A stretch of DNA of 64,000 nucleotides from Anthostomella pinea (taxonomy: Eukaryota; Ascomycota; Sordariomycetes; Xylariales; Xylariaceae), in NCBI GenBank assembly GCA_963556695.1, contig CAUWAG010000013.1:1488001-1552000 (forward strand), written 5' to 3'. The translations under genes and the position numbers were made by a program. This document shows, in pieces, positions 1-10,704 of this stretch (its first letter is position 1; every line of letters starts with the position of its first letter). The notes beneath the pieces were generated by a model. It saw only the letters and a program-made list of their open reading frames with translations. It was not told the DNA's origin and did no database searches.

Positions 1-2450
1 ATTGGACACCACCCTAAACCATTCAAAGTAGCTGAGGTGGTAATGATCCCAAAACCAGGAAAGAAAGACTACTCTAATCCCAGGGCCTACAGACCAATAT
101 CGTTATTGTCGTGTCTTGGCAAAGGCCTAGGACGACTCATCGCAAAAAGAATTACCTGGTTTATTGTTAAACTTGGAATTCTAGCTCCACAACATTTTGG
201 AGCTCTACCAAAACGCTCTGCCACTGACCTGGTAGCTGCACTCATACACGATATTGAGCAGGCCCTCGACCAAGGCCTCGTTACAACAGTAGTCATGTCA
301 GATGTGAAAGGGGCCTTTGATGCTGCCCTAATGGGACGGCTGGTGGTTCGCATGAGAGAACAGGGCTGGCCGGGCTTTCTCATAAGATGGGTCCAGTCAT
401 TCATATCCGAGCGGTCCACAAGGGTTCGGTTGAAGGTATTGTGACCGATATCAAAGCTCTCACTTGTTGGCTACCACAAGGCTCACCAGCCTCTCCAATC
501 CTTTACATGCTGTATACAGAGCCAATCTGTGCCCGACTTGGTATAAAAAAGAGACGCTTTGGATATACAGACAACCTAGCGACTCTCTGCATTGGAAAGA
601 ACCTTAAGAAAACAGTTATAGAGGCTTCTGAAAATCTTTATTTGCTCAGTCAATAGGGACATAACAATGCTATTGAATTTGACCCTGACAAAACTGAGAT
701 TATACACTTCTTAAGGAAAAAGAACTCAGACAGCCCTCCAGTCCGCCATGAGACAATGAACAAAACAGCAAAGGACTCCATGCGATGGCTGGGTGTCTTC
801 CTGGATAGAAAACTAAACTTCAAAAATCACGTTTCCTACTGGGCTAAGAAAGCTAATAAGGTAGCAAATCACCTTCCAGGACTATGCAACACAGTCAAAG
901 GACTTCCAGTAAAGTCAACCAAGAGGGCTGTGAAAACTTGTGTTATTCCTATTCTTACACATGGCCTGGAGGCCTGGTACCCAGGAATGGAAAAAATTAG
1001 GAGCTTAGGTGGGACATCAGCATGTCGCATTAAGGGGCTTCTTAGAACAATAGATGCTGTACTACGAACGGCAATCAGAGCTATCTTGCCAGTCTGGAAA
1101 ACACACCCTGGACATATCCTATACTTTGAATCGCAGATTCCCCCAGCAGGAGTTCTTGCAGAGTCAATAAGACAATGTCACAGCCTCCAATTAGGACGAA
1201 TAGACCAGAGACACCCTTTTGTTGGCAGGCTCCAAATACAAGCTCGCAAGAATCCAATAAGGCTACAAAGGAGCTTCCAGCTAGTCCCTGACTTCCAGAG
1301 ACCAATACTCACCAAAGCCATTATGGAAGAAGCCCCCAGTCCATAAAGACAAAGACAAAGAAACAGAGCTCTTCAAGCAATGGCTACAGGAAAGAAATGC
1401 GAGCACTGACCTTGTCATCTATTCAGATGGATCACAATTGGAGGACCAAGGCACAACCCGCACTGGATGGGGCTATACCATCAGGAAAGGCAGCACTACA
1501 CAAGAAGTATACCAGGGAAAGGGCAGACTTCTCCAAGCAGAAGTAGTAGATACTGAAGTCCATGGTGCTCTCCAAGGTCTTGTAGCAACCAGGGCAATTG
1601 GACACGGAAAACAGCTATATGTCTGCCTGAACAACACGTCAGTGGTAAATGGGCTCAATGGGACTCCACTTGAGACATCACAGAACATTTTTCTACGATT
1701 TCAAGAACTTGCCACAGCACACACTCCTGGAATGACTGTCAAGTGGATTCCTGGACACAGAGATATTGATGGCAATAAAGCTGCCGACACACTAACAAAA
1801 GAGGATATCATGTTAAAAACAGACATAACAAACCTTCCTATAATCTCTTGGGTCAAGAGAGATCTCAAAAGAAAAGGCAAGAAAGAGTTCAACTAATGGT
1901 AGAAAGACCAATCAGAATCTAGGTATCAAGAAGTATACTCACATGCAGTAACTGAAAGAAACTTTATATCTTTTAAGAGGAGTACTTTACACAGACTTCT
2001 AGCGGCCAGATCTGGACATGGCGACTTTGCCAGATACCACGAACGCTTTGGGCATACAGACTCGAACAATCACTGCAATTGTGGTGAGAAAATAACACCA
2101 CAACACATTTTCTTTTGTAAGAGGCTAGGGAAAAACTGGCTACTGCCTAGGTACTCGCTTAGGACAGCTTGTTTATAATACTTAGGGGAGAGGAGCACAG
2201 AATGGGCAAAATTCGTGGAGAAGAGCAAGTTCTTTTCAATAATCTGCCCCCAATAGATAGCTTTTCTTGAAGGACCAGATGGATGACCCCAAGATCATAC
2301 CGCCGCAACAACGGGGATGGGCCCGTGAGCGGGACTGACTGTACTTATTATCTTGAGACCTCCACAACCCTGCGATACAGAGGCTCTGGGAGGCGTGGTT
2401 TGCACTACTGAGGAGCTACCCCCCACGTTAAATACAATCAATCAATCAAT
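1..2450 (+). mobile_element. Degenerate non-LTR retrotransposon (LINE), 3' part of ORF2
   Basis: The window opens inside a reverse transcriptase (reads MIPKPGKKDY, then AYRPISLLS, at 43-120). It continues through LPQGSPASPIL (about 468-500), a degenerate catalytic site near 560, and the thumb region to about 1346. An RNase H domain follows (YSDGS at 1421, GNKAADTL near 1770), then a CCHC knuckle of the form CNCG-x4-PxHxxxxC (about 2070-2120). The frame breaks near 430 (frameshift), at 654 (in-frame TAG), near 1346 and near 1896, so the copy is dead. The YADD box reads YTDN, and the RNase H position usually filled by Asp (in CLNNTS) is Asn. It ends in an AATC/ATCA tail at 2433-2450, abutting P450 sequence. 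Domain order and tail fit fungal Tad/I-like LINEs. The 5' end and endonuclease are off-window, so the target duplication cannot be checked. Confidence 0.9.
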
Positions 2451-2620
2451 CATGCTGTGGCAGGTCTTGAACACCACTTGAATGCTTGCACCAGACTCTT
2501 CTTGTCAAAGATGAATGACATCGTTGGCTCGGGAAGGTCTTCACGTGTCGATCTTGCAGCATGGCTTCAATATTACACGTTTGATCCACTCGGGGCCGTG
2601 AACTTCTCTCAGCGCCTGGG

Positions 2621-3108
2621 TGTGACGAGCCGTCTAACCTATAAGGCTAAAGGGTTCTATAGGGTTTATGTTCTGAGGTAAGTCAACACAAAAGACGATA
2701 GAGGCTTCTGTCAACTAGAAGACACTCAGATACTGGGGCTTGGTCTGAACTGGGTTCACTGAATAGTCGAGTCATCAGGAGATTTTTCCCACCTTAGGGT
2801 TGGCTAAGATGCTTAGATTGATCACTGAGGTAGAGACTGTCTATCTGTCTAGCTAGGAAATGTCCATCCTTATATATCCAATCTCTCCCTCACTGATGGG
2901 GTGGATATGTTGGATAACCTTGCTATCCAAGCTATCCTGGATATGTTGGATAACCTCGCTACCCAAGCTATCCATCACGTGATGTTTTGATCACGTGACC
3001 TAGACGTTTCCTTAGCCCGTGCGTTCTCCCGGGTTCTTCCAGTTACTGTCCGTCTTGTTGGGCCTGCCAGCGGGCCTCATTCCCTGTACGCCTCGTTGGT
3101 TCGTAACA
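2621..3108. mobile_element. Solo LTR with perfect 5-bp target-site duplication
   Basis: A 488-bp block begins TGTGACGA and ends TCGTAACA. These ends form near-perfect short inverted termini (TG...CA) typical of LTRs. It is flanked by CTGGG at 2616-2620 and again at 3109-3113, a 5-bp target duplication as made by Ty1/Ty3-type integrases. Skipping the block plus one CTGGG joins the P450 reading frame (FSQRLG to FLESGTDVDG), so the boundaries are confirmed by coding logic. Inside, GGATATGTTGGATAACC occurs twice in tandem (about 2900-2960). No gag or pol is present, so this is what LTR-LTR recombination leaves behind. Confidence 0.93.
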
Positions 3109-3970
3109 CTGGGCTTCCTCGAATCTGGCACCGACGTCGATGGCATTTGCTACTTGGACCATGATCAGATGATGTATTTTGCAGTGGTGAGACCCCGTGC
3201 CTGAATTGAGTTACCCCCATACTGATGTGCCGGGCTTGTTATTCAGTGGGGCCAATTAACGACCATCGAGAGAGCGTGGTCAAACGTGAAGGGCCTCGTC
3301 AGGGGAAAAGAGCCGAAAATCCCCTTTTCAATGTGAGTAGCATTTCGTTGCCAACCCGAAGAAGTAAACGACTTCATTGGAGAAGCCCCAAGTCACTTGT
3401 ATTCAGTGTGCCTCTGTCAAAACCGCCACCCACGTCCGATGACCACAGTAGTTCGCTCTCAAAGTTGTTCAGGATCGCCAAGCCAATCCGACCGACTCGA
3501 CCGACATGCTGAACTCATTTTTACGCCTACAGAAGACCGTACCAGAGAAGTTCACGATCAGAGATATGATTGCTGCATCATACATCAACGTGTAAGTGAG
3601 AGGACGCAGGTGCGAGGATTACCTGCCAATAAATTGGCTAACTTTTGTCGCAGAATCACCGCCCACGACGTTGTCGCCATCACATTGCGAGCCGTCGTCT
3701 ACTACCTCGCCAAAGACCCTGGCGTCCAGAAGAAACTACAGAAGGAGATATCCGACGCAGAAGCGGCATCGAAACTGTCAACCCCGGCCAAGTACTCCGA
3801 AATCACATCGCTGAGCTATCTGTAAGCAGACCACACCTAAACCTTTTCTTCTGGGGACCAGCGTCGGAACTAACAGGTGTTACGCGGTGCGCAGACATGC
3901 TGTTACCTATGAGGCACTAAGAATCCACCCCAGCACTGGACTCATCCTGGAACGTCACTGTCCTCAAGGG

Positions 3971-4181
3971 GGTGTCACTCTCCACGGGATACATATGTGA
4001 CAATCAGGCCTGCAGCTGCGCTGGTCAGGGCTGATGGGTTGAAATATCTAGATTCAACGATATCTAAGGAAGAAGAGGCAAGGTCGGAAGAGAACGGGGA
4101 AGCTAGGGGTATATATGTACATAAATATGTGGAGGTATTATGTAATACCGTAACAGGTGTCACTCTCCACGGGATACATAT
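3971..4181. repeat. 160-bp LTR-like insert flanked by a perfect 26-bp direct repeat
   Basis: The 26-bp sequence starting GGTGTCACTCTCCACGGG occurs at 3971-3996 and again, identical, at 4156-4181. Between them lie about 159 bp, starting (T)GTGACAATC and ending ACCGTAACA. These are TG...CA ends like those of the solo LTR upstream. The insert carries a 16-bp hairpin (GGTATTA-TG-TAATACC, 4134-4149). Skipping 3971-4155 restores the P450 frame through VTLHGIHIPEDTIIG, so the repeat is a duplication of P450 coding sequence made at insertion. A 25-26-bp duplication is far too long for an LTR integrase and suits LINE/SINE retroposition or break repair better. The element class is unresolved. Confidence 0.85.
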
Positions 4182-4677
4182 TCCGGAAGACACTATTATC
4201 GGCGTGAAGGCATGGGTCATTAACCGAGATAGCAGTATCTTCGGAGAGGACTCGCGTCTCTTCAATCCTGAAAGATGGATCGAGAGGGAACTACGGGATG
4301 TGACTAGGATGAAGAGCAATGTGTTCACGGTAAGCTGCCCTTTCGCTCTTGGCACTAAATTATGAGCTCTGGAATCAGTATCTATGACTGACGTCTGTAC
4401 AATGAGCAGTTTGGTGCTGGTGCGCGAAACTGCATTGGCAAGAACCTGGCGATGATGCAGCTTACCAAGATCATCGTGGAGCTGTATCGCCATTTTGATG
4501 TTAAGCTGGCTGGCCCAGATAAGGAATGGAGTGTCTCCGGTGGTTGGCTTACCAGACAGTCCGAGATGGAGACTGTCCTGACCAAACGGGAATAGATATA
4601 TAAAGCACCTCTATTGTTGTTAGCTCAGAATCTATTCTGGAATTTCTACTCTTGCAAAGAAGTTCGTCAATCGTTCT

Positions 4678-6922
4678 CTAATGACGCCTAATCCCCTTGC
4701 CATGCTTCCAAGCATCAAAGTCACGAAGCCACTTCTTCACAGTCCTGATCTCCCACAAGTGAGCCTCCCTGATAAACTGAGGCTCGGCCTCCACATCCAG
4801 GATACCCGCGGAGTCCCAATGATGGCCGGCTCCCGTGATGAAGAGCTCCGGGTGCAGATCGGAAGTCTGGGTGCGTGGCGGAGCGAGCGGGGAGTGGTAA
4901 CACAGTCCGTTCCAGACGTCTTGGTCGCCGTCGATGAAGGCTAGTCGATCGGCGGTGATGTTGAAGCCGCCAAAGCTGTTGTACACGCTGATGTCTGGAG
5001 AGGGCGGGACTTTGTTGTATTTGCCATCCGGGAAAGCCCACTGTAGTCTCAAGTGTTAGGAGCTCATCGTTTGATGGGTGTGTTTCTCACCAACGGCAGG
5101 ACACGTTGAGCTGCCGTACGATGACACCATTGAAGAGGGGAGTGAGTTACTTACTGTACACCACTGCTGTTCGTAGGAAGTGTCGACGACGCGTGAGAGC
5201 AGGCTAGGACCCTCCTTTGGCGCATCGATGTATGCCCCCTAGTCTCGAAGTCAGCCATCATGCAGTGCGCGTGTGTGATGCTCGTGTATTCTACCTGTTC
5301 CGTACAGCTTGTGTACACATACGAGCGACTTTCGCTGTTCGTGGTGTCCTCCCAGTAGCTCTGGTTTTGTGTTCCCTGTTGCGCGAAATCAGTATCACTA
5401 GATGCAGTAGTCTCGTCATTTGGGACAAATAAAGTCATCCCCGGTGCTCATGTTTGAGGACTGCTGCCCTGTCACAAGGACTTCAACACAAAGGGGTAGT
5501 GAAGACGAGAGCCCAAAAGAATCCACATAATACTCACAAAGCAGTCGCCGTTACTATTGTAATCACCCGAAGCGCACAGAGGCAAGGTGTACGTCTTGAT
5601 GTAGTTCTGGAGAGGCGGAGTCAGCAATGCCGAACCACGTTATCTGACTGAGGAGGAAGTTGATGCGATGTTTTGGGGGCATAATGTCGCTTACTGCATA
5701 ACTACCCAGACCAGTCCATGGCATGCCATTCGTATAGTTGCTCAAGGCGTAGTCCACTCGGGTGATCTCCTCAGGGGCATCAATATCGGAGACGTTTCCA
5801 CAGAAGTAGAAGAAGTCCCGTGACCCGTAGCTCGAGTTCCAGTTCAGCTCCTGCCATGTGTTCGAATGGTAGGAGCCTGGGTTACCGATAGGATCAGCAA
5901 TCGCCGCAGCAAAGTCCCGGTGATCGGTCAAGACCTCGAGGCCGAAGAGAGCCTTGAACTCATTGACAGCTGTACTGAGATTCTTAGCAATCAGCATGTC
6001 GAAGTTGTCGACAATGTTGTTGATTCGCATCACGCAGCCCTTTTTCACCCAGAAATATGAGCGAATACTTCTTACATGATATCTGAGGAGGAACGGATCT
6101 GTTGATACTGACCTGCGGTGCGTACTTCTGGATTGGCGAGTACCATTCGGGATAACCCACGACAACCTCAACAGGTGCTGACGACGCAATTCCTCCGTAG
6201 AGTACGTCTCCATGCTGCTTGACCGAGAAAGCCGTCTGAGCTCCGGCCAGACTGCCACCGTACAAGATCCAAGGAGTGCCAGGGGCCGTGAGGTTAGGGT
6301 CAACCCCAGGGAAGACGGCATTCTGTGCGAAGTAGCTGTTGTCCGCGATGGTCTGGGCCGTGGTGAGGAATGTCAACTCATCCGTGGTAGAAGTTTTGAA
6401 CGGATAGCTCTCTCCGTAGTATCGGTTCTCCAGAATGACTCCCAAGCCATTGGTGGCTGGAAGTCGATGTCAGAAAGATCCCAATAAGATGAGTGAAGTA
6501 AACTGACCCTCCATGAGAATCTGAATTATGCCTGACTGCAGATTCGAGAACCTACTGGGCCCTGAAGCGTTCGTTAGCATGTAATAACAACTCACTCATC
6601 AGATCCGGCAGGCTCACCACTTGTCTCTCCACCGATATAGAGGTACACTGGACCACCTTGCAGTAAATGTCAGTAAGTGTCTTCAGAAACACAGAGATCC
6701 TAACCACGCACCTGGCTTGTAGTACGAACTATCGACATAGTATCGCTGGGTGAAGGTGGTATTCGCGTATGGCAGCCCATTCTCGGGGAAGTGGTTGATC
6801 TTCTGGTTAAAGTAATTGGGTTTGTAGGTAAGGTCACTGCGAGGAGTGTCACGCTTCACCTGTAGAGCTTGGGTCCTAATGATGACGGCGGCTAACAGGC
6901 CGACTGTCTTCAAGCTGAACAT
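4678..6922 (-). CDS. Secreted serine peptidase, family S28 (prolyl carboxypeptidase-like)
   Basis: Nine exons on the minus strand join in frame: 6712-6922, 6618-6656, 6508-6561, 6113-6456, 5695-6039, 5538-5606, 5295-5375, 5155-5238 and 4678-5040, giving 529 residues. Residues 1-20 form a signal peptide (MFSLKTVGLLAAVIIRTQAL), followed by a possible KR propeptide site. The S28 triad is visible: Ser in GGSLAG (about 170), Asp in DGDQDVW (about 447) and His in GAGHHW (about 482). ENRYYGES is another family hallmark. S28 enzymes cleave after proline or act as exopeptidases at acidic pH, and here the protein is probably extracellular. A TATA-like TATATAT lies at 6994-7000. Intron 4 (6040-6112) is the least certain because two acceptors are close together. 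Confidence 0.92.
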
Positions 6923-6993
6923 GATGGAATTAGACGACAGTGGTGAGGAGAGAGGAGCAGAGCCGGACCCTACTTACTACTTATGCACGCGCC

Positions 6994-7000
6994 TATATAT
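6994..7000 (-). promoter_or_regulatory. TATA-like box of the S28 peptidase gene
   Basis: TATATAT lies 72 bp upstream of the S28 peptidase ATG (6922), a reasonable core-promoter distance in filamentous fungi. Confidence 0.45.
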
Positions 7001-8313
7001 GCAAGGCCCAGTAACTCCGCATATCTCCTGCCACAGCCGATAGATAATCGGATTATCGGTGAGCCAAGGCGGGGCTGCCGCTGCCTCGCGAACAAGCATT
7101 CAGCTGTGGATCTAAGCACCGGAGTCGATGAATCGGGAAGGTTGTAACAAAAGCTACACCTGACTCGGCTCTCTACCCGGAAGGCTGGAGCCGGGTACCT
7201 CGTCCGAAGCTTGTTGAGACCGTGAGACGCTCGTATCTCATCACTTGCTCAAAACAGCTGGAGCTTTCGGCATATTCCAAGTAGCTGTTGGCGTCTACTG
7301 CCATTGACCTATTGACCTACGCAGGTTGCAATAAGCATGGGAAAGCAAGTGCTAAAGACCGTCAAGACTCAAGAAATCGCACTCTACTCTACCCCCACCC
7401 CGCACTGTGCTGTTTTACCTTAGGTAGACACCGTGAAGATGGCGACATCATCTAGGATGAATGCGACGAGTCCCTACCTATCGAATTGGCTTTGCACAAT
7501 CTTATAATTGGCTGGGTTTACGGCTGGTTCATTACCTACTTATTCCCTGCCGTCTCCGCAGGTTTAGTCCATGAGAGGCAGGCCGTCATCGTGTCATGCG
7601 CTCTGTATCATCACTACAATCGCCGCGCACGCTGATGGATATAGTGGCCAGCCTTGTTGCTGATAACCAGATTGCCGCACCACAAGGAGATGCCCTTCTG
7701 GAGCTACGACTTAGGCGACGAGAGGACGATACAGGCGTGAGTAGGTCACTCAATGACCTCCTGGAATCCGCTGGAGAACCCGGACGACGTCGCCGACTGC
7801 TTCTCCGTGAGCTGCCCCATCTAGGCTGAGTTACTCACAATTACCGCAGCTTCAACCTGTTCGGGATGTCCAACGACGTCCGGGAACAAGCGCGCTACCC
7901 CAAGGACGGTTACAAGAATGCGTCTGAGCAAACCTGATGTCGCCATTACGAGTTTCCGGAGGGAAGAGCGCGAGTCTTCAGGTCGTCGAGAACGATTCCA
8001 TCAGCCTTCGTTCAGTCGACTGTTTCTTACCGGAACAGAGGCGCTGATGTATGATTTCATTCAGTGAGCCTCCGGTCCAGCCTGTCCCTCTTCGGCGCCG
8101 AAGACCATGTGCTCGGGGACTCGACAGAGGCCGTCGGACTTCGGCCTTGGCAACTTTTCCAGCGTGCGAGCGCCGAGACTACGGAAACGATAGTGTGGAC
8201 TAACATGGAGACCAGACATATAAGTAGCAAGAAGCAGCCTCAATTCGCGATTACTAAAGCATCATCATCATCTACATTCTACGGTCATATACTCATTTTA
8301 TCTCTTTCCCCTG
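7001..8313. other. Intergenic region with a possible gene remnant
   Basis: This gap lies between the divergent S28 peptidase and FAD monooxygenase genes. About 7690-7940 on the plus strand could be a relic: MPFWSYDLGDERT (from 7690), then ENPDDVADCFS, then a plausible 44-bp intron (7808-7851), then FNLFGMSNDVREQARYP and a stop near 7938. The pieces join in frame but I do not recognise a family. The remainder shows nothing beyond promoter DNA. Confidence 0.35.
8219..8224 (+). promoter_or_regulatory. TATA-like box of the FAD monooxygenase gene
   Basis: TATAAG lies 95 bp upstream of the ATG at 8314. Confidence 0.4.
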
Positions 8314-9618
8314 ATGGCCCCCTTGAAAGTCCTCATCGTCGGCGGCGGCGTCGCCGGCCCAGCCCTCGCGCACTGGCTCTCGCGCATCGGCGCCAACATC
8401 ACCCTGATCGAGCGCTTCCCACGCATGAGGGCCACGGGCCAGCAGGTGGACCTCCGCGGCCAGGGCGTACCCATGATGCACCGGATGGGCATCGAGGCGG
8501 CCGTGCGGGCCAAGACGGTCAAGGAGAAGGGCACGCAGCTGATCGACACGGCCGGCCGGTGCAGGGCCTTCTTCGCGGCCGCCGAGGGCGGCACAGGGAA
8601 GCAGAGCTTCACGTCCGAGTACGAGATCATGCGCGGCGACCTGGTCGGCATCCTGAACGCCCTCACCGAGGGGCGCGCGAACGTGCGGCATCTGTTCGAC
8701 ACGACCATCGACAGCTTCACGCAAGACGAGGAGAGCGACCCTGACGGCAAGGTGCACGTCAGCTTCCGCGACGGCAGTAAGGAGGACTACGACCTTGTTG
8801 TGGGCGCTGATGGGACGGGCTCGAAGACGCGGAGGGTCATGCTGGGTCCCGATGCGCCGGACCCGCGGCACCGCATGGGCGGCTACATCGGGTACTACAG
8901 CATCCCGTCGAAACCCCACGACTCGGACAGAGGCACATTTTGCCACCTGCCGGGGCCCTTCCACCGGGCTATTGGCACGCGGAAGGACTGTCCCGAGCTG
9001 ACGCGTGTCTATATGCTAATGAACGCCAAGGGCGCTCCCGCCGCCATCATCGATGCCGCGTACAAGTCCGGCAATCTAACGGAGCTGAAGAAAGCATGGG
9101 CCGATTTATACCAGTGCGATTACTGGGAGTGCGACCGCTTCGTAGACGCACTCCGGCATGCCCCGGAAGCAGACGACTTCTACTGCACACCCTACGAGGA
9201 GGTCCGGCTGCCCGAGGGATCCTGGTCAAAGGGCCGCGTCGTCCTGGTCGGGGACGCAGCACACTCCGGGACGGCAGACGGTTACGGATGCACCTGGGGT
9301 CTTGTAGGGCCGTACCTATTAGCAGGCGAGATCGCAGCCCGTCTGCACGGGAAGGAAGCGTTGTCGCCGACCGAAGCGGTGATGCGAGGGGCGAAGAAGT
9401 ACGAGGAGATCTTCCGGCCCATCGCGACGGCGTCGCAGGGGGGTAACAAGTGGTTTGATATGCTGTCGACTCCGAGCTCGAGGCTTGGGATCTGGTCCCT
9501 TCACGCGGTCGCCAGGCTGGCGGCGCGCCTTCGGCTGGATCAGATGGCTGGTCTCGGCGAGGAACAGGCGAAGTGGGAGCTTCCGACTTATCCCGAGCTG
9601 GAGGAAGCGCAGAGCTGA
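8314..9618 (+). CDS. FAD-dependent monooxygenase (aromatic hydroxylase type)
   Basis: A single uninterrupted exon encodes 434 residues. All three fingerprints of the PHBH/salicylate-hydroxylase fold are present: the N-terminal dinucleotide loop VGGGVAGPALA (9-19), the DG motif GADGTGSKTR (about 164-173) and the GD motif VLVGDAAHSG (about 310-319). Such enzymes use NAD(P)H and FAD to hydroxylate aromatic or polyketide-like substrates; the substrate cannot be read from sequence. There is no signal peptide or membrane anchor, so it is probably cytosolic. The gene is visibly GC-rich in third positions and intronless, unlike the nine-exon neighbour upstream. This is compatible with, but not proof of, horizontal acquisition or retroposition. 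It lies about 1.1 kb from the 3' end of the hydantoinase gene. Confidence 0.92.
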   Translation: MAPLKVLIVGGGVAGPALAHWLSRIGANITLIERFPRMRATGQQVDLRGQGVPMMHRMGIEAAVRAKTVKEKGTQLIDTAGRCRAFFAAAEGGTGKQSFTSEYEIMRGDLVGILNALTEGRANVRHLFDTTIDSFTQDEESDPDGKVHVSFRDGSKEDYDLVVGADGTGSKTRRVMLGPDAPDPRHRMGGYIGYYSIPSKPHDSDRGTFCHLPGPFHRAIGTRKDCPELTRVYMLMNAKGAPAAIIDAAYKSGNLTELKKAWADLYQCDYWECDRFVDALRHAPEADDFYCTPYEEVRLPEGSWSKGRVVLVGDAAHSGTADGYGCTWGLVGPYLLAGEIAARLHGKEALSPTEAVMRGAKKYEEIFRPIATASQGGNKWFDMLSTPSSRLGIWSLHAVARLAARLRLDQMAGLGEEQAKWELPTYPELEEAQS

Positions 9619-10704
9619 AGCCGACGAGAATATCGTCTTGTTTGATACGTCTGTCTTGCCAGACCGGCCTGTAGGCACCATCCATTCTCCATCTTGCTAA
9701 ACACTACTCAGTCTAGATATATACCCCAAAGGCTCAACCAGCCTGTGTTTCTTTAACTCGATTATATATCAATACCATTTACTTCAGATAAATTAAGTAC
9801 CTTAACCTTTTACGCTATCGTCAAGAGAGCGTCTGGTGCAGCCGTCATCATCGCAGCTCTGTTGTTTGAATTAGACCCGTTGCCCCTTGACAGCGTCACC
9901 GTCCCTGCCGAGAGTGTCCCATCGGCGCCGAGTGCCATTATCTACATAAGTCTTCGATTTTTCCAAGAAACGCTCACTTTAGTATGTAACGGCCCTCTGA
10001 GATATTCCCTGAAACGGCCGTCGGTTGATGTGGATTGCCTGGACGGCGGTGCGGTCCTGGAGGCCCGCCAGCTTGGCGATGGAACCCCCGATCGGCAAAG
10101 GACCGCATTGCCGATCTCGAATGTGTTAGGGGTTGGTCTGGGACCGACATTAGATGGACGCAGACTGCTTGCTTGGTGATAAGACGAGTCGTGCAACGTT
10201 AAGTACAGTTAAAACCAGCTAAAACAGACACACACAACCCAGACGCCTGCGTTGAACTTCTGATCCTCCAAGCGGGGGGAAGCCGACAGCGTGACGAGGG
10301 CGTGAGAGGTGGCTCTGACATTGTCACTACGGATCTCCACCTAGTCGTCAATGAATGATCGATCAGAAGAATGCAGGCCCTTCTCTCCCTGACTTTAAAG
10401 CGCGTAAGCCCCAGGTGCGCACTGGTAGGTACCTATACGTAAGCACGTGGCATGAGGGGTTTCAATCTCCCGGCCTTTAACTGAACTGAAGCCTTGCGAA
10501 AGGGTATTCCTATTGTAAGAAGCGAAGACTGAAGTCGAGAAAGAGCCAGAGACCGTGCCATTCGCATGAAGCCGTCGGGTCGATGCAGCGATATAGGCAT
10601 GTGCCCCTATCGCTACTTTTGGGGTTGCGTCAAGGGGATGATCTCACTACATGTTCACTTGAATATGTTAATATACCTGACAAACATCGTACTGATATCG
10701 AACG
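9619..10704. other. Intergenic region, convergent 3' ends
   Basis: The region between the stop of the FAD monooxygenase and the stop of the hydantoinase holds both 3' flanks. I see no further supported gene, repeat or RNA in it. Confidence 0.5.

Larger units (their letters stand above)
2451..4595 (+). pseudogene. Cytochrome P450 pseudogene (pisatin demethylase/benzoate hydroxylase-like), split by insertions
   Basis: Colinear P450 pieces run 5' to 3': a helix-F-like segment (AGLEHHLNACTRLF, from 2460), LDHDQMMYFAV after the LTR (to about 3186), the stretch before the I helix (MLNSFLRLQK, 3505), the I helix (ITAHDVV, 3655), the K helix EALR (about 3915), and PERW plus the heme loop FGAGARNCIGKNLA (about 4411). 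It ends at TAG 4593-4595. Plausible introns lie at 3592-3653, about 3822-3870 and 4330-4410. The N-terminal third is missing, with the LINE lying directly upstream. A solo LTR (2621-3108) and a second insert (3996-4155) interrupt it, and 3230-3500 is scrambled in frame. The heme-binding Cys survives. Inference: a former secondary-metabolism or detoxification P450 that decayed after transposon insertion. Confidence 0.88.
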
